Assembly: GCA_003153315.1 (NCBI GenBank)
Contig: PLYA01000008.1
Span: 44,245-108,244 of the forward strand
DNA from: Bacteroidota bacterium
GTDB lineage: Bacteria; Bacteroidota; Bacteroidia; B-17B0; Aurantibacillaceae
Direction of reading: 5' to 3'
DNA: 64,000 nt
Shown here: piece by piece, positions 20,601 through 31,815 of the stretch
How the letters are laid out: every line of letters starts with the position of its first letter
How positions within the stretch are numbered: position 1 is the stretch's first letter
Position numbers and translations under genes: made by a program
The notes under the pieces: model-generated
What the model was told of the DNA's origin: nothing
The model's database searches: none
The model's input: only the letters and a program-made list of their open reading frames with translations

Positions 20601-20779
20601 CTATTATAGGGTTATTACCTGCAGCTACCTCAACGGGTATAGGGTCGGAATCCAGTAAGCCTCTTGCAATTGTGGTAATAGGCGGTTTATCCTTAGCAAC
20701 AGTTTCTACGCTTCTTATCTTCCCGCTTATCTTTGAAAGTATTTATAAGCGTAAATACCGCAAAGAAGAGAAAGCATAA
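17666..20779 (+). CDS. CusA/CzcA-family heavy-metal efflux RND permease
   Basis: 1037 aa, IEAFPDVTNTQIIVISQWPGRSAEEVEKFVTIPLE, multiple TM segments. Confidence 0.95.
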   Translation: MHKLVKGIITFSLKNKGFVIIATIVTIIAGIIAYINTPIEAFPDVTNTQIIVISQWPGRSAEEVEKFVTIPLEIALNPSQKKTSIRSTSLFGLSVLKVTFDDGVDDAFARQQVNNLLRDVDLPDGVSNEIEPPYGPTGEIFRFTVTSKTLGVRQLKTIEDWVIERNLKSVPGIADVVSFGGEVKTYEIIVKPTLLTKYNITPLEVFQAVSRSNINVGGDVIQKNNQAYVVRGIGLLTSIADIENIIIDYADGVPVLIKNVATIKESALPRLGQVGRDTANDVVEGIVVMRKGENPGQVISRLNVKIAELNDKILTGDVKIKTFYNREDLIHFCTHTVIHNLLEGITFVTIIVFLFMADWRTTVIVAIIIPLALLFAFICLRLKGMTANLLSMGAVDFGIIIDGAVVMVEGVFVVLDHKASKIGMEKYNKLSKLGLIRKNGVETGKAILFSQLIIISCLLPIFSFEKVEGKMFSPLAYTLGFALLGALIFTLFLLPTLISFLLNKNVKEKHNYLVEFINKVVIRTFNKLHSIRRTAIIVAGIFMVVGLYLFHFLGSEFLPQLNEGSIYVRANLPLSISLDESVRLSNKMRRVFMQFPEVKQVISQAGRPNDGTDATGFYNVEFHVDLVPKDDWKRNISKTELIAEMQDSLDVFSGINFNFSQPIMDNVEEAVSGVKGSIAVKVYGDDMPSIEARATQIYGVLKTVKGIEDLGVIRNIGQPELRIELDEVKMAQFGVTTADCNAVIEMAIGGKAATQFYEGFKKFDVRIRFSKEYRKTEAEIANILVPSINGVKIPLKEIAKIYTTTGPLLIFHDDTKRFCAVKFSVRGRDMGSTIAEGQEKVNAQIKTLPKGQSILWCGDFENQERAQDRLKHVVPITILLIFIILFGLFGNFGDAGLLLLNIPFGLVGGIIALLLTGVNFSISAGIGFIALMGVCIQNGVILMSVFKKHIVDEGQSVTEAVKSGVAARVRPVVMTATIAIIGLLPAATSTGIGSESSKPLAIVVIGGLSLATVSTLLIFPLIFESIYKRKYRKEEKA

Positions 20780-20803
20780 AAGTGAGATTGGAAAGAAAGT
20801 CGA

Positions 20804-21985
20804 TTAATCAGAATCCTCATCTTCTGTTGCCCCTTTTCGGCTACTCAAGGTATTAAATATACGCGCGGTTTGATATACATTTTTATCTAAACGGTTGCTT
20901 AAAATAACCACGATTGTTTTATCTGCTTTTCGATATTGAAATGCACTTCTGTAGCCATGCCACCAACCATTATGAAAAACAATGGTATCTCCTCCGTTGG
21001 GATTAATGCGAAAGCCTAAGCCATAATACCTTCCATAACCTGTGCCGGCACGTGGTTTAGTAGCTTCGTTAATATTGGCAATAATCTTTCCTTCAAATAA
21101 ATTTTTAGCAAACAAAAGCATGTCCTGTGTAGTAGAGCAAACCCCTTTATCACCCACCACATAATCAAACTCATCTGTACCAATGGGGCGTTTATGGTAA
21201 TCAAAAGAAAAAGCCTGATTTTTTAAAGAGTCTGTAACGCTAAAAAAGTAAGTATTGCTCATTCCACAAACATCAAAAACATTTTGTTTTATAAAAGCCT
21301 GAAAGCTCTGGCCGCTAAGTTTCTCAACTAATAATGCCAATATAACATAATTAGTATTGTTGTATTGAAAACGTCTGCCGGGTTTAAAATAAACCGCTGG
21401 TTTGTGCAAGGCAAGTAAATCTAAAACTCCCTGATTTGTAAGCAAAGTATCTGCTTTTGGCAAGTGATAATAAAAATATAAATAGTTAGGTATCCCGCTG
21501 GTGTGCGATAATAAGTTTTCTATAGTTATGTTCTTATATGGAAAATCCGGAAAGTATTTATCTATTTTATCTTTAATAGAAAGCTTGTTCTGTTCTTTCA
21601 GCTTTAAAACGGCAACAGCCGTAAACATTTTGCTTACAGAGGCTAATTGAAAAACGGACTCATTGCAAAGATTTTTTTTGTTTTTAATGTTTTCAAAGCC
21701 CATGGCTTTTTGATAAATAGTAGTATCATGATACAAAACGGCCACACAACCGTTAAATATTCCTCTTTTATAATCTGTAGTAAAAATAGAATCTAAGGCA
21801 AAATGCTTTTTTTGTAATTGTTTTGATAAAACAGGGGCAGGTAAAGCGCTGATTTTTTTTGCCGAAATATAATTTTTAACAACGGGCATATTTTCGCCTT
21901 TGCTTAAGCCTATATATGAGGCTAATGCAATTAAGCAAATACCGGATATGATTAAAAATAATATACGCATTTCTTTAGGTCGCAT
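20804..21985 (-). CDS. Serine hydrolase / beta-lactamase family class C
   Basis: VFQLASVSKMFTAVAVLKL (SxxK), LSHTSGIPNY, YNNTNYVIL. Start trimmed to MRPKEM because the longer ORF overlaps hemL on the other strand. Confidence 0.88.
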   Translation of the reverse strand: MRPKEMRILFLIISGICLIALASYIGLSKGENMPVVKNYISAKKISALPAPVLSKQLQKKHFALDSIFTTDYKRGIFNGCVAVLYHDTTIYQKAMGFENIKNKKNLCNESVFQLASVSKMFTAVAVLKLKEQNKLSIKDKIDKYFPDFPYKNITIENLLSHTSGIPNYLYFYYHLPKADTLLTNQGVLDLLALHKPAVYFKPGRRFQYNNTNYVILALLVEKLSGQSFQAFIKQNVFDVCGMSNTYFFSVTDSLKNQAFSFDYHKRPIGTDEFDYVVGDKGVCSTTQDMLLFAKNLFEGKIIANINEATKPRAGTGYGRYYGLGFRINPNGGDTIVFHNGWWHGYRSAFQYRKADKTIVVILSNRLDKNVYQTARIFNTLSSRKGATEDEDSD

Positions 21986-22076
21986 AATTAAAAACTTATA
22001 TGCAATTTTGCAACAATATAAGACGAAAACGAGGGTTGTATAATTGCCCCTACAATAAAGTAATTCACAAGACACT

Positions 22077-23363
22077 ATGTATAAAAGAGAAAAGTCAACT
22101 GCATTGTTTGAAAAAGCAAAAACATTTTTTCCGGGAGGAGTTAACTCGCCTGTGCGTGCATTCCGCTCGGTAGGCGGTGTTCCGCTATTTATAAAAAAGG
22201 GGGGAGGCTCTCGCATTTGGGATGCAGATGACAATGAATATATTGATTATTGTGGCAGTTGGGGCCCGCTTATTTTAGGGCACGCAAATGACGAAGTGTT
22301 AAAAAAAGTTAGCGAAGTGATGCAGAACGGAACTTCTTTTGGTGCACCCACCGAGCTGGAGAATGAATTAGCAGAACTAATTTTAAGTAATCATAAATAT
22401 ATAGAAAAACTACGCTTTGTAAGTTCGGGTACAGAAGCGGTGATGAGTGCTATTCGTTTGGCAAGAGGATATACCAAGCGTAATAAAATACTAAAGTTTG
22501 AAGGTTGCTTTCACGGTCATGCCGATTCGGTGTTAGTTAAGGCCGGTTCGGGTTTGGTTACTTTTGGTAACACCTCATCAGCAGGTATTCCGCAAAGTTT
22601 TGTAAACGAAACACTTGTTGTTTCTTTAGACAGTGAAGCTGCAGTTGAGCAGGCTTTTAAAGAACACGGTAAAGATATTGCCTGTATTATTATAGAACCA
22701 ATTCCTGCCAACAATGGATTGCTATTGCAGCGAAAAGAGTTTTTACAATTCCTGCGCGATATTTGTACCAAGCATGGTTCCTTATTACTTTTTGATGAAG
22801 TTATTTCCGGATTTCGTGTGGGCTTTGAAGGAGCTGCGGGTTATTATAATATCAAGCCCGATATTATGACCTTCGGTAAAATTATTGGCGGGGGATTCCC
22901 TGTTGGAATGTATGCTTCGAGCAAAGAAATTATGAGTTCCATTTCTCCGGAAGGAAATGTTTATCAAGCGGGTACGCTTAGCGGAAACCCTGTTGCTATG
23001 GCGGCAGGTATTGCACAACTAACAGCATGTTTAAAACCAAATTTTTATACGCAATTAGAAGAGAAAACAAAAATGCTTGTTAGCGGAATCGAGCAACAAT
23101 TCAAATCTCATGGAATAAAATTTAAAACCTTTCAAATAGGTTCTATCTTTTGGTTTTCTTTTTCAGACATGAAGCATGTGCGCAAAGCAGAAGATATTAG
23201 TGCAGACGGCATTAAACAATTTAACGAGCTTTATCATAAATTGCATGAGCACGGTATTTACTTCGGGCCTTCGGGTTATGAAGTGGGTTTTGTTTGTGCG
23301 GCACATACTAAAGAAGATATTGAAAGAACAATTAGTGTTTTCGGAGATGTTTTGAAAAACTAA
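22077..23363 (+). CDS. hemL: Glutamate-1-semialdehyde 2,1-aminomutase
   Basis: FPGGVNSPVRAFRSVGG, TFGKIIGGGFPVGMY. Confidence 0.96.
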   Translation: MYKREKSTALFEKAKTFFPGGVNSPVRAFRSVGGVPLFIKKGGGSRIWDADDNEYIDYCGSWGPLILGHANDEVLKKVSEVMQNGTSFGAPTELENELAELILSNHKYIEKLRFVSSGTEAVMSAIRLARGYTKRNKILKFEGCFHGHADSVLVKAGSGLVTFGNTSSAGIPQSFVNETLVVSLDSEAAVEQAFKEHGKDIACIIIEPIPANNGLLLQRKEFLQFLRDICTKHGSLLLFDEVISGFRVGFEGAAGYYNIKPDIMTFGKIIGGGFPVGMYASSKEIMSSISPEGNVYQAGTLSGNPVAMAAGIAQLTACLKPNFYTQLEEKTKMLVSGIEQQFKSHGIKFKTFQIGSIFWFSFSDMKHVRKAEDISADGIKQFNELYHKLHEHGIYFGPSGYEVGFVCAAHTKEDIERTISVFGDVLKN

Positions 23364-23369
23364 ACCCCT

Positions 23370-23981
23370 TTGATGAAATCATTTCTTTTTGTATTCTGTT
23401 TTTTATTTGTTGGGGCTGTTACTTTCTCGCAAAAGGGCTATGATGCAGGTTATATCATAAAGAATAACGGAGATACAGTAAGAGGAAAAATAAAGGACAG
23501 AAAATATACTACCAGTCCGGGTAATTCTGATAAGATAACTTTTATTGATGAGAAAGGAAATAAAGATAAAATAACACCTAATGAAATAAAGGCTTATTGC
23601 AAAAGGGGTTCTATGTTTTATAGAACCCTACCTGTTGGATTGGAGGCTAAGAAGCAGTTTGTTCAAATCATAGAATACGGCGAGGTAATATTGTTTGGCT
23701 ATACCAGTAATTCGTTTGTATCTACAGCCTTTTCAAGCGTTAAACCCACAAGCAGTAAAGATAATCATGCCATATCACAAACTGATGTGGTGTATTTTTA
23801 TCAGAAAAGCAAAGACCCAAACAGTTTGATGAAAGTAAAGCGAGATAAATTTGAAAGCGTATCCTTGTTTTATTTTAAAGATGATGCCAAATTGATAAAA
23901 CAGATTGAAGATAAATCCTTGAAGTATCAGGATATTGAGCTTGTTGTAAAAATGTATAATGAATTTGTGGCAAAGAAATGA
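23370..23981 (+). CDS. Hypothetical secreted protein
   Basis: Signal peptide; QKGYDAGYIIKNNGDTVRGKIKDR is a common Bacteroidota motif. Confidence 0.65.
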   Translation: MMKSFLFVFCFLFVGAVTFSQKGYDAGYIIKNNGDTVRGKIKDRKYTTSPGNSDKITFIDEKGNKDKITPNEIKAYCKRGSMFYRTLPVGLEAKKQFVQIIEYGEVILFGYTSNSFVSTAFSSVKPTSSKDNHAISQTDVVYFYQKSKDPNSLMKVKRDKFESVSLFYFKDDAKLIKQIEDKSLKYQDIELVVKMYNEFVAKK

Positions 23982-24053
23982 TTGCGAGGAAGTATAACAA
24001 AGCAATTTATATAACTGATGAGATTGCCGCGTTTCGCTCGCAACGACGGGTTG

Positions 24054-24896
24054 TTACAACTCACTTATTCTAATCATATCTTTTGCTCTAATGCCCCTTT
24101 CGGTATTTGCCAAATTACAACACTCATTTACCGAATCATGCTCAAAGAAAAGCGTCCAGTTTTCTGTTACGGCGTTTTGCAAAATGCACTCTTTTTCTTT
24201 CAGTGTTTCAAGCGGGCGAACATCATAACCCATTACATAAGGTATAGGCAAGTGCCCTACCGAAGGGATTAAATCGGCGCAAAACAAAACCTTAGTTCCC
24301 TTATAGGTAATTAAAGGCAGCATCATGCTTTCGGTATGTCCGTTAACCAACAATACTTCAAAGCCTGGCAACCACTCGCATTCTTTATCAAGAAAATTCA
24401 ATTGTCCGCTTTCTTTTATGGGCATAATGTTTTCCTTTAAAAAACTTGCTTTCTCCCTGAGGTTAGGGTTTGTTGCCCAATCCCAATGCTTGGTGTTACT
24501 CCAGTATTTAGCGTTCTTAAACACGGGTTCCAGTTTTGTTTTAGATGAATCAGTCCACTTAATACTGCCTCCACAGTGGTCGAAATGCAAATGGGTAAGA
24601 AACACATCCGTTACATCATTAAAAGTAAAGCCGTGTTTGGCAAACGATTTCTCTAAAGAATCATCGCCATGCAAATAGTAATAAGCAAAGAACTTTTCGT
24701 TTTGCTTATCGCCCAGTCCGTTATCAATTAATATCAGGCGGTTATCGGTTTCAACTAACAGACAACGCATGGCCCAGTTGCACATATTGTTTTCATCGGC
24801 AGGGTTGCTTCTGTTCCAAACTGATTTTGGTACTACGCCAAACATAGCGCCCCCATCCAACTTAAAATACCCGCTGTTTACTGTATATAGTTTCAT
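24054..24896 (-). CDS. MBL-fold metallo-hydrolase
   Basis: VFLTHLHFDHCGG motif. Confidence 0.9.
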   Translation of the reverse strand: MKLYTVNSGYFKLDGGAMFGVVPKSVWNRSNPADENNMCNWAMRCLLVETDNRLILIDNGLGDKQNEKFFAYYYLHGDDSLEKSFAKHGFTFNDVTDVFLTHLHFDHCGGSIKWTDSSKTKLEPVFKNAKYWSNTKHWDWATNPNLREKASFLKENIMPIKESGQLNFLDKECEWLPGFEVLLVNGHTESMMLPLITYKGTKVLFCADLIPSVGHLPIPYVMGYDVRPLETLKEKECILQNAVTENWTLFFEHDSVNECCNLANTERGIRAKDMIRISEL

Positions 24897-24900
24897 AATC

Positions 24901-25227
24901 TTATTTTAGTTTATCGTTGTTTTTATGTCTTTCAGCATCTCTGTTGGTTTTCTTTTGCAGGTTTTCTTCCAAAGCTTTATCCAAATCAATACCTGTTTGG
25001 TTAGCAATGCACATCAACACAAACAACACATCGGCAAGTTCTTCGTCTAACTTTTTGTGTTTATCGCTTTCTTTTTCTGATTGCTCTCCGTAACGGCGAG
25101 CCATAATACGTGCCACCTCCCCTACCTCTTCGGTTAAGATGGCCATGTTGGTAAGCTCATTAAAATAACGAACCCCGTGGGTTTTTATCCACTTGTCTAT
25201 TTTTTGCTGAGCTTGTTGGATGGTCAT
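24901..25227 (-). CDS. MazG-like nucleotide pyrophosphohydrolase
   Basis: LTEEVGEVARIMARRYGEQ...DEELADVLFVLMCIANQTGIDL. Confidence 0.88.
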   Translation of the reverse strand: MTIQQAQQKIDKWIKTHGVRYFNELTNMAILTEEVGEVARIMARRYGEQSEKESDKHKKLDEELADVLFVLMCIANQTGIDLDKALEENLQKKTNRDAERHKNNDKLK

Positions 25228-25235
25228 GCTACAAA

Positions 25236-25490
25236 TTAATTAATGAAACAGGTAATATTAGGATTTGTATTGGTTTGGTTTTGATCGGTACACTCCTTGG
25301 TTGCAACCGACTTTGTGTTGTTTATAGTTGTAGTTTTTGTTTGTGATGTAGTAGATGTACTCCCCTGACCGCTTGTATTTATACTTATGTAAGTGGTTGT
25401 ATACATACAGGTATAATTCTTCTTACAAGAAGCTAATCCTATAATTAAAAATACAAGTATTGTCTTCGATTTATTCATGTATACAAACAT
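25236..25490 (-). CDS. Small Thr/Ser-rich lipoprotein, hypothetical
   Basis: Lipobox-like IGLASCKK; 84 aa. Confidence 0.5.
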   Translation of the reverse strand: MFVYMNKSKTILVFLIIGLASCKKNYTCMYTTTYISINTSGQGSTSTTSQTKTTTINNTKSVATKECTDQNQTNTNPNITCFIN

Positions 25491-25550
25491 AAATAAAAAT
25501 CCCCCGCCTTTTTAGCCTTAATTACGCAAGATTAGTAAAGCGTGGGGATA

Positions 25551-25578
25551 TTGTTTTAAAGCGGAAATTCTATATTTG
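25551..25578 (+). promoter_or_regulatory. Candidate promoter TTG-N17-TATATTTG
   Basis: Located just upstream of the 25607 gene. Confidence 0.5.
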
Positions 25579-25606
25579 TACTGCTTTATTAATTAAAAAC
25601 AATACC

Positions 25607-26434
25607 ATGAAAAAAGCTTTTGTATTTTCTGCTATACTGGCAAGCTGTGTTGCTTTAACTACTGTTGCCGGCAACCCTGATGACAATAACCCTATTAAAA
25701 AAGCTTTGCCCCTGATACCCGAAGGTGGCGGTGATGGCAATAAATTCAGCATTGGTATAGCGGCAGGAACCACTATTCCTTTACAAGATTACAGTAATAC
25801 CGGAAAAGGCTCTGATTCTACTCATATCACCGGCTCCGCACAAACAGGCATTCACTTTAACGCCACAATTGGATATAACGTTTATAAAATTATTGGTGCA
25901 ATGGTTATGGTTGGTGGCAACATCAATTCATACAATGGTGCTACAAGCAGTTTGGGTACAGCTATTACTCCTTCCGGATCACATTATGTGGGGCAATACT
26001 TGGCGGGGCCTTATATTTCTATTCCTATAGGAAAGAAGTTTTTTATAGAGGCACGTGCTTTAGTGGGGTTAATGACCTCTCACTATCCTGAGCTTTCCAG
26101 TAGTTATTCGGCTTCTTTTGGAAGTTTTGCTTCTACCAATATTTCCTATGATTTAAAATATAAACCAGGAACAGCATTTGGATATAGTGGGGTTGTGGGC
26201 GCTAAGTATATGCTCGGCAATCACTTTGGGATAACCTTGCATGCGGCATACTCTGGTTCAAACATGAAATATCCAAGTAATACGATACATTTTGTAGAAA
26301 CTACTTCCAGTATTTTTCAGGTTTTATCGCCTACCACTAATCTGAATACGAATACGACGACGACTTCCACTACCCTTGTACACATGTCAATTGGTATGAT
26401 AAATATTTCGGCAGGTGCGGTGTTCTCTTTTTAA
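25607..26434 (+). CDS. Outer membrane beta-barrel-like secreted protein
   Basis: Signal peptide, glycine-rich beta-strand pattern, terminal F. Confidence 0.65.
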   Translation: MKKAFVFSAILASCVALTTVAGNPDDNNPIKKALPLIPEGGGDGNKFSIGIAAGTTIPLQDYSNTGKGSDSTHITGSAQTGIHFNATIGYNVYKIIGAMVMVGGNINSYNGATSSLGTAITPSGSHYVGQYLAGPYISIPIGKKFFIEARALVGLMTSHYPELSSSYSASFGSFASTNISYDLKYKPGTAFGYSGVVGAKYMLGNHFGITLHAAYSGSNMKYPSNTIHFVETTSSIFQVLSPTTNLNTNTTTTSTTLVHMSIGMINISAGAVFSF

Positions 26435-26450
26435 GAGAAAGAATAGAATA

Positions 26451-29318
26451 TTAAACCAGCTCAGGCTTCACTTCCATATAAGCCTCTATGGGCAAACAAG
26501 AGCAAACTAAGTTTCTGTCGCCAAAGGCATTATCTACACGGGCAACGCTTGGCCAGAATTTATTTGTTTTAACCCACTTCAATGGGTAAGCGGCTTTCTC
26601 ACGGTTATAAGCTTTGTTCCAACTATCGCTTATAACCAGTTTGGCTGTGTGTGGCGCGTTCTTCAGCACATTATCTGTTTTATCAGAATGTCCGTCAGCA
26701 ATTTCCTGTATCTCTTTTCTGATAGAAATCATGGCTTCACAAAAGCGGTCAAGCTCTGCTTTGCTTTCGCTTTCAGTTGGCTCAACCATCAGGGTATCAT
26801 GCACCGGAAAAGAAACCGTTGGCGCATGGAAACCATAATCCATCAAACGTTTGGCTATATCACCCACTTCAACACCGGCATCGCGTTTAAGTGCGGCGCA
26901 ATCTAAAATCATTTCGTGTGCACAACGCCCATTCTTGTTGGTATATAGGGTAGGATAGTGGTCTTTCAAAACCTCTTTCATATAGTTAGCATTTAGTATG
27001 GCGGTTCGGGTTGCTTCTGTTAACCCATCTGCACCCAGCATTTTAATGTAGCCATAAGAAATTAAAAGTATTAACGAGCTTCCATAAGGAGCAGCCGATA
27101 CCGCACTGATTGCTTTAGAGCCACCTGTTTTAATAACGGAATGCGAAGGAAGAAAATCTACCAAATGTTTTGCTACACCAATAGGCCCCATACCAGGACC
27201 GCCCCCGCCATGCGGAATGGCAAAGGTTTTGTGCAAATTCAAATGACAAACATCTGCTCCAATATTGCCGGGAGAAGTTAATCCAACCTGTGCATTCATA
27301 TTGGCGCCATCCATATAAACCTGCCCGCCGTTATCATGAATTATTTTGGTAATCTTTTTAATGCTCTCTTCATACACGCCATGCGTAGAAGGATAGGTAA
27401 CCATCAGGCAACTAAGCGTGTCTTTATATTGCTCAGCTTTAGCTTGTAAATCGGCAACATCAATATTTCCTTTGTTATCGCACTTAACGATTACTATCGT
27501 CATACCTGCCAACGCAGCAGATGCAGGATTGGTACCATGTGCCGAAGAAGGAATAAGCACCACGTTGCGATGCGGATTTCCATTTGCAATATGATAAGCA
27601 CGGATAACCATTAGTCCGGCGTACTCACCCTGCGCGCCACTGTTAGGTTGCATGCTCATAGAAGCGAAGCCCGTGATGTTGCTCAAATCTTTAGTAAGTT
27701 CTTTTATAATTTGCTGATAGCCTTTGGCTTGTTCAACAGGCACAAACGGATGTATGTTGGCAAACTCAGGCCAGGTAATAGGTAACAATTCAGAAACAGC
27801 GTTCAGCTTCATGGTACAAGAACCTAAAGAAATCATAGAATGCACAAGCGATAAATCTTTATTCTCTAAACGCTTGATGTAGCGCATCATTTCAGTTTCG
27901 CTGTGGTATGAATTGAAGGTAGGATGCGTTAAGTATTTTGAAGTACGGTTAGCAAACGAAGCGCTGATTATGTTTGCATGATGAAGATTAAATGTGGCAT
28001 GCTCTTTACCCGATGCTTTCACAAAAACTTTTATTACATCAATCACATCATTGGCTTCCGCTGTCTGATCTAAAGAAATACCAACATGATTAGTATCTAT
28101 ATAATGGAAATTAATTTCGTTAGCTTCTGCAATAGCACGAATCTTTGCGGCATCGCATTCAACAACAATTGTATCGAAGAACAATTTTGTTTTGATAGTA
28201 TAACCTAAATTCTTCAGTTCTTCTGCAATCGCAACCGTGTTAGAATGTACCTGTTCTGCAATAGATTTAATTCCATCTGCCCCATGATATACAGCATACA
28301 TGCTTGCCATAATAGCTAACAGAGCTTGTGCAGTACAGATATTAGAAGTAGCTCTTTCGCGTTTAATGTGTTGCTCGCGTGTTTGCAAAGCCATGCGCAA
28401 TGCCGAGTTTCCTTCTGCATCCACACTTACTCCGATTATTCTTCCGGGAAGCAAACGCTTGTAATCTTCCTTGCAAGCAAAAAACGCAGCGTGTGGGCCA
28501 CCATAACCAAGCGGCACACCAAAGCGTTGGGAGTTACCAACCACACAATCTGCACCCCACTCACCCGGAGGGGTTAATAATGCAAGGGCTAATAAATCGG
28601 TTGCTACACAAACCTGTATCTCTTTGCTATGTGCGGTAGCAACAAAGTTTTTATAATTGTTTACTTCTCCGTTAATATCAGGATATTGAATTAATGCCCC
28701 GAAAAAAGAATCATCAAAATTAACGGTGTTTGCATCGCCCACAACCACTTCAATTCCAACGGGTACGGCTCGTGTTTTAACTACATCAATGGTTTGCGGG
28801 AAACAGGTATTCGAAACAAAAAACTTTTCCGAAGTGTGTTTGTTCTTGCTTCGGTTGTTATGAAACATAAACATGGCTTCGGCAGCAGCGGTAGCCTCGT
28901 CTAATAAAGACGCATTGGAAATAGGCATAGCGGTTAAATCCATCACCATAGTCTGGAAGTTTAGCAAAGCCTCTAAACGCCCTTGCGAAATCTCTGCCTG
29001 ATAAGGTGTATAAGCGGTGTACCAACCTGGGTTTTCCAGCACATTGCGCTGCACAACTGCGGGTACAATAGTATTGTAATATCCCAAACCCATATAACTA
29101 CGAAACACCTTATTCTTTTTAGATAGCGCACGCAGGTGTTTGCTGTATTGAAACTCGGTCATAGCCGCGTCAACTTTCAACGACTTCTTTAAACGTATTT
29201 TCTCAGGGACAGTTTGGTTGATTAATTCATCAACAGAAGAAACACCAATTTTAGTAAGCATTTCGTTTACTTCAAAAGCACGCGGACCGTTATGGCGGTT
29301 TACAAATTTATCAGTCAT
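26451..29318 (-). CDS. gcvP: Aminomethyl-transferring glycine dehydrogenase (P protein)
   Basis: 955 aa; [36 protein letters not shown]. Confidence 0.97.
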   Translation of the reverse strand: MTDKFVNRHNGPRAFEVNEMLTKIGVSSVDELINQTVPEKIRLKKSLKVDAAMTEFQYSKHLRALSKKNKVFRSYMGLGYYNTIVPAVVQRNVLENPGWYTAYTPYQAEISQGRLEALLNFQTMVMDLTAMPISNASLLDEATAAAEAMFMFHNNRSKNKHTSEKFFVSNTCFPQTIDVVKTRAVPVGIEVVVGDANTVNFDDSFFGALIQYPDINGEVNNYKNFVATAHSKEIQVCVATDLLALALLTPPGEWGADCVVGNSQRFGVPLGYGGPHAAFFACKEDYKRLLPGRIIGVSVDAEGNSALRMALQTREQHIKRERATSNICTAQALLAIMASMYAVYHGADGIKSIAEQVHSNTVAIAEELKNLGYTIKTKLFFDTIVVECDAAKIRAIAEANEINFHYIDTNHVGISLDQTAEANDVIDVIKVFVKASGKEHATFNLHHANIISASFANRTSKYLTHPTFNSYHSETEMMRYIKRLENKDLSLVHSMISLGSCTMKLNAVSELLPITWPEFANIHPFVPVEQAKGYQQIIKELTKDLSNITGFASMSMQPNSGAQGEYAGLMVIRAYHIANGNPHRNVVLIPSSAHGTNPASAALAGMTIVIVKCDNKGNIDVADLQAKAEQYKDTLSCLMVTYPSTHGVYEESIKKITKIIHDNGGQVYMDGANMNAQVGLTSPGNIGADVCHLNLHKTFAIPHGGGGPGMGPIGVAKHLVDFLPSHSVIKTGGSKAISAVSAAPYGSSLILLISYGYIKMLGADGLTEATRTAILNANYMKEVLKDHYPTLYTNKNGRCAHEMILDCAALKRDAGVEVGDIAKRLMDYGFHAPTVSFPVHDTLMVEPTESESKAELDRFCEAMISIRKEIQEIADGHSDKTDNVLKNAPHTAKLVISDSWNKAYNREKAAYPLKWVKTNKFWPSVARVDNAFGDRNLVCSCLPIEAYMEVKPELV

Positions 29319-29435
29319 GGAAAGAATTTAGAGATGCAAAATTAGTAAAATAAAGGGCTGCTTCCAAGCTGAATTATATCATACAACTTAGGTTAAATAA
29401 TCTTTGTATATTCACCAAAAATAAAACAACTATAT

Positions 29436-29927
29436 ATGAAAAAATTGGCGTTACAATTTATAGTATTTGCAGGATTAATGTTATTACTAACAGCTTGTCC
29501 TTATGGCAGTGATGTACCTATTGATCAGGCAAATGTGAAGATTGACGATAAGCTACTTGGCAAATGGGAAACAAAGAACTCCAGTGATTACTATTATAAT
29601 GTTACCAAGAAAGATGACTTTAATTATAAGTTCGAGAAAAAGAGTAAAAACCCTAGCGATGCCCCAACAGTTTATAACGGTTTTTTATCTGTAATTGATG
29701 GGGTTAAATTTATAAATATATCTGATGAAAGTTCTTCAACTAAATTGTATTATTTATATAAAATAGAACAATCAACCAGCGGGGCTAAAACAACTTTAAT
29801 TCCGGTAACAGAAAACATTGACGAAAAATTTACCACCTCCGCAGATTTAAAAGCCTATATTAAGAAGTATATGGCTTTAAGTTTCTTTTACGAAAAGGAC
29901 CAGGACGAGTATTTCCGTGCAGATTAG
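29436..29927 (+). CDS. Hypothetical lipoprotein
   Basis: LLLTACPYGSD lipobox; 163 aa. Confidence 0.6.
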   Translation: MKKLALQFIVFAGLMLLLTACPYGSDVPIDQANVKIDDKLLGKWETKNSSDYYYNVTKKDDFNYKFEKKSKNPSDAPTVYNGFLSVIDGVKFINISDESSSTKLYYLYKIEQSTSGAKTTLIPVTENIDEKFTTSADLKAYIKKYMALSFFYEKDQDEYFRAD

Positions 29928-29947
29928 TCGTTTAATTATTTCTTAGG

Positions 29948-30580
29948 ATGAGGTTTCATTTTTTTATTCTTTCTCTTTTTATTTCTTTCATTTCTTTTTC
30001 TCAAACAGGTTCATTAGACACTCTCTATTTAATGAATGGAAGAATTATTGTTTCTTCTGTACTTGATACAAACTCAGCCTCTATACTTATCAACGACCCT
30101 GAAAACACAAATAAGAAAATAAGCATTGAGAATGAACGTTTGTTTGCCATTAAATATGGCAAGGGAACCTTATTTTATTATTACGAGCAAGACTCTATTA
30201 AGAACTGGTACACCAGAGATGAAATGTGGCTTTTTATGCAGGGCGAGCGTGATGCTAAAAAAGGGTTTAAACCTTGGGGTTCTTTTTTCGGGGGTATAGT
30301 TTTTGGAATGGCTGGCGGTGCATCAGGCCTTGTAGCTGATATAGGGGTTTTTTTAGGGCCGGTTTTACCTTTGGCCTTTTTCTCCACAGTTGGAATTCCT
30401 AAGGTCCGTATTAAACATAATACTGTTTCTAATCCTGAAAATTTAAAACACGATGTGTATATTTTAGGATACGAACGGGAGGCTCGCGCCAAAAGAAGGC
30501 GCCAATCTATGCTTGGAGGTGGTATTGGAATAGCGGTAGGTTATATAGCTTACTTTTGTCTGCGCAGTTTTACCCACTAA
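29948..30580 (+). CDS. Hypothetical membrane protein
   Basis: Signal peptide and Gly-rich hydrophobic segments; 210 aa. Confidence 0.6.
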   Translation: MRFHFFILSLFISFISFSQTGSLDTLYLMNGRIIVSSVLDTNSASILINDPENTNKKISIENERLFAIKYGKGTLFYYYEQDSIKNWYTRDEMWLFMQGERDAKKGFKPWGSFFGGIVFGMAGGASGLVADIGVFLGPVLPLAFFSTVGIPKVRIKHNTVSNPENLKHDVYILGYEREARAKRRRQSMLGGGIGIAVGYIAYFCLRSFTH

Positions 30581-31260
30581 TTAGTTTTCTTAAACAAATC
30601 CGGTCTGCGTTGTTGAGTTCTTTCAAGGCTTCGCTCGTGTCGCCATTTTTCTATTTCTGCGGTGTGCCCACTCATTAAAATATCCGGAACTTTCCACCCG
30701 TTAAACTCTTGTGGTCTGGTATAAACAGGTGGTGCTAATAAATCATCCTGAAAAGAATCGGTAAGTGCAGAAGTCTCGTCATTTAATACTCCGGGCAACA
30801 AACGAATGATACTATCGCACATTACGGCAGCAGCCAGTTCGCCTCCGCTAAGCACATAATCTCCTATAGAAATTTCTTTCGTAATCAGGTATTCGCGCAC
30901 ACGCTCATCAATACCTTTATAGTGTCCGCACAACACAATAATGTTTTTAAGTGTAGAGAAATGATTGCAGGTTTTTTGTTGCAAGAGTTCTCCGTCGGGT
31001 GAAGTATAAATTATTTCATCATAGGTTCTTTCACTCTTTAAATGATTTATGCAGGCAGCAATAGGCTCAATCATCATTACCATACCGGCACCACCACCAA
31101 AAGTATAATCATCTACTTGTTTTTGTTTGTTTGTGCTGTAATCGCGCAGGTTAATTAAATTTACCTCTACTAAACCTTTTTGTGCAGCACGTTTTAATAT
31201 GCTGTGTTTAAAAGGACTTTCCAGTAAATCAGGATGAATTGTGATAATATCTATACGCAT
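30577..31260 (-). CDS. trmD: tRNA (guanine-N1)-methyltransferase
   Basis: [43 protein letters not shown]. Confidence 0.97.
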   Translation of the reverse strand: MRIDIITIHPDLLESPFKHSILKRAAQKGLVEVNLINLRDYSTNKQKQVDDYTFGGGAGMVMMIEPIAACINHLKSERTYDEIIYTSPDGELLQQKTCNHFSTLKNIIVLCGHYKGIDERVREYLITKEISIGDYVLSGGELAAAVMCDSIIRLLPGVLNDETSALTDSFQDDLLAPPVYTRPQEFNGWKVPDILMSGHTAEIEKWRHERSLERTQQRRPDLFKKTN

Positions 31261-31773
31261 TTAATGTTGTGCGGGTTGTTTGTATAGGGGCACCGTACTG
31301 CAGGGCTCGCCATACATGATACTCTTGGCAACAGGTTTTATTTTTTCGGTAAGTGCCACATAAGCAGCAATAGGCACAGGTTTATTGCCACATCCTTTTA
31401 TTACAATGCGTGCATCTTTATAAGGTGTTGTATCAAGTGTATTTATTTTTTCGTGAAACAAAATAGTTTCCAATGTTTCTAAATTTCCGAAAACAACCTT
31501 CTTTGCAAAAGGCTGTAAACTTATGGTTAGTAACATATAAGCCCAAGTAGGCACAATAGCATCTACCGAGCAGGTTAGCGCAACATATTTATTCTTATAA
31601 ATACTCCAGTCGTGGGTTTTAATATAGGCCCTGAAATCTTTCTCTTTTAAAATAAGTTCCTGGAAAAGCAGGGGTTTTATGTCAAATAAAACACGGGGCG
31701 TTTCATCATAAAACTCTTCCAAGTTTATGGTTACGATACCACTTTGTGCAACTTTATTTATTATCTCTTCCAT
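31261..31773 (-). CDS. DUF2480-like protein
   Basis: 170 aa pattern VTINLEEFYDETPRVLFDIKPLLFQELILKEKDFR. Confidence 0.7.
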   Translation of the reverse strand: MEEIINKVAQSGIVTINLEEFYDETPRVLFDIKPLLFQELILKEKDFRAYIKTHDWSIYKNKYVALTCSVDAIVPTWAYMLLTISLQPFAKKVVFGNLETLETILFHEKINTLDTTPYKDARIVIKGCGNKPVPIAAYVALTEKIKPVAKSIMYGEPCSTVPLYKQPAQH

Positions 31774-31815
31774 ACTATAAAGGTAGTGCAGATTAGCGGA
31801 ACAACAAAAATATTA

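Noticed and set aside
20804-22234. 476-aa serine hydrolase start at 22234
   Set aside because: The extension overlaps hemL on the other strand and lacks signal-peptide character; MRPKEM at 21985 (or MRILF at 21970) is better.
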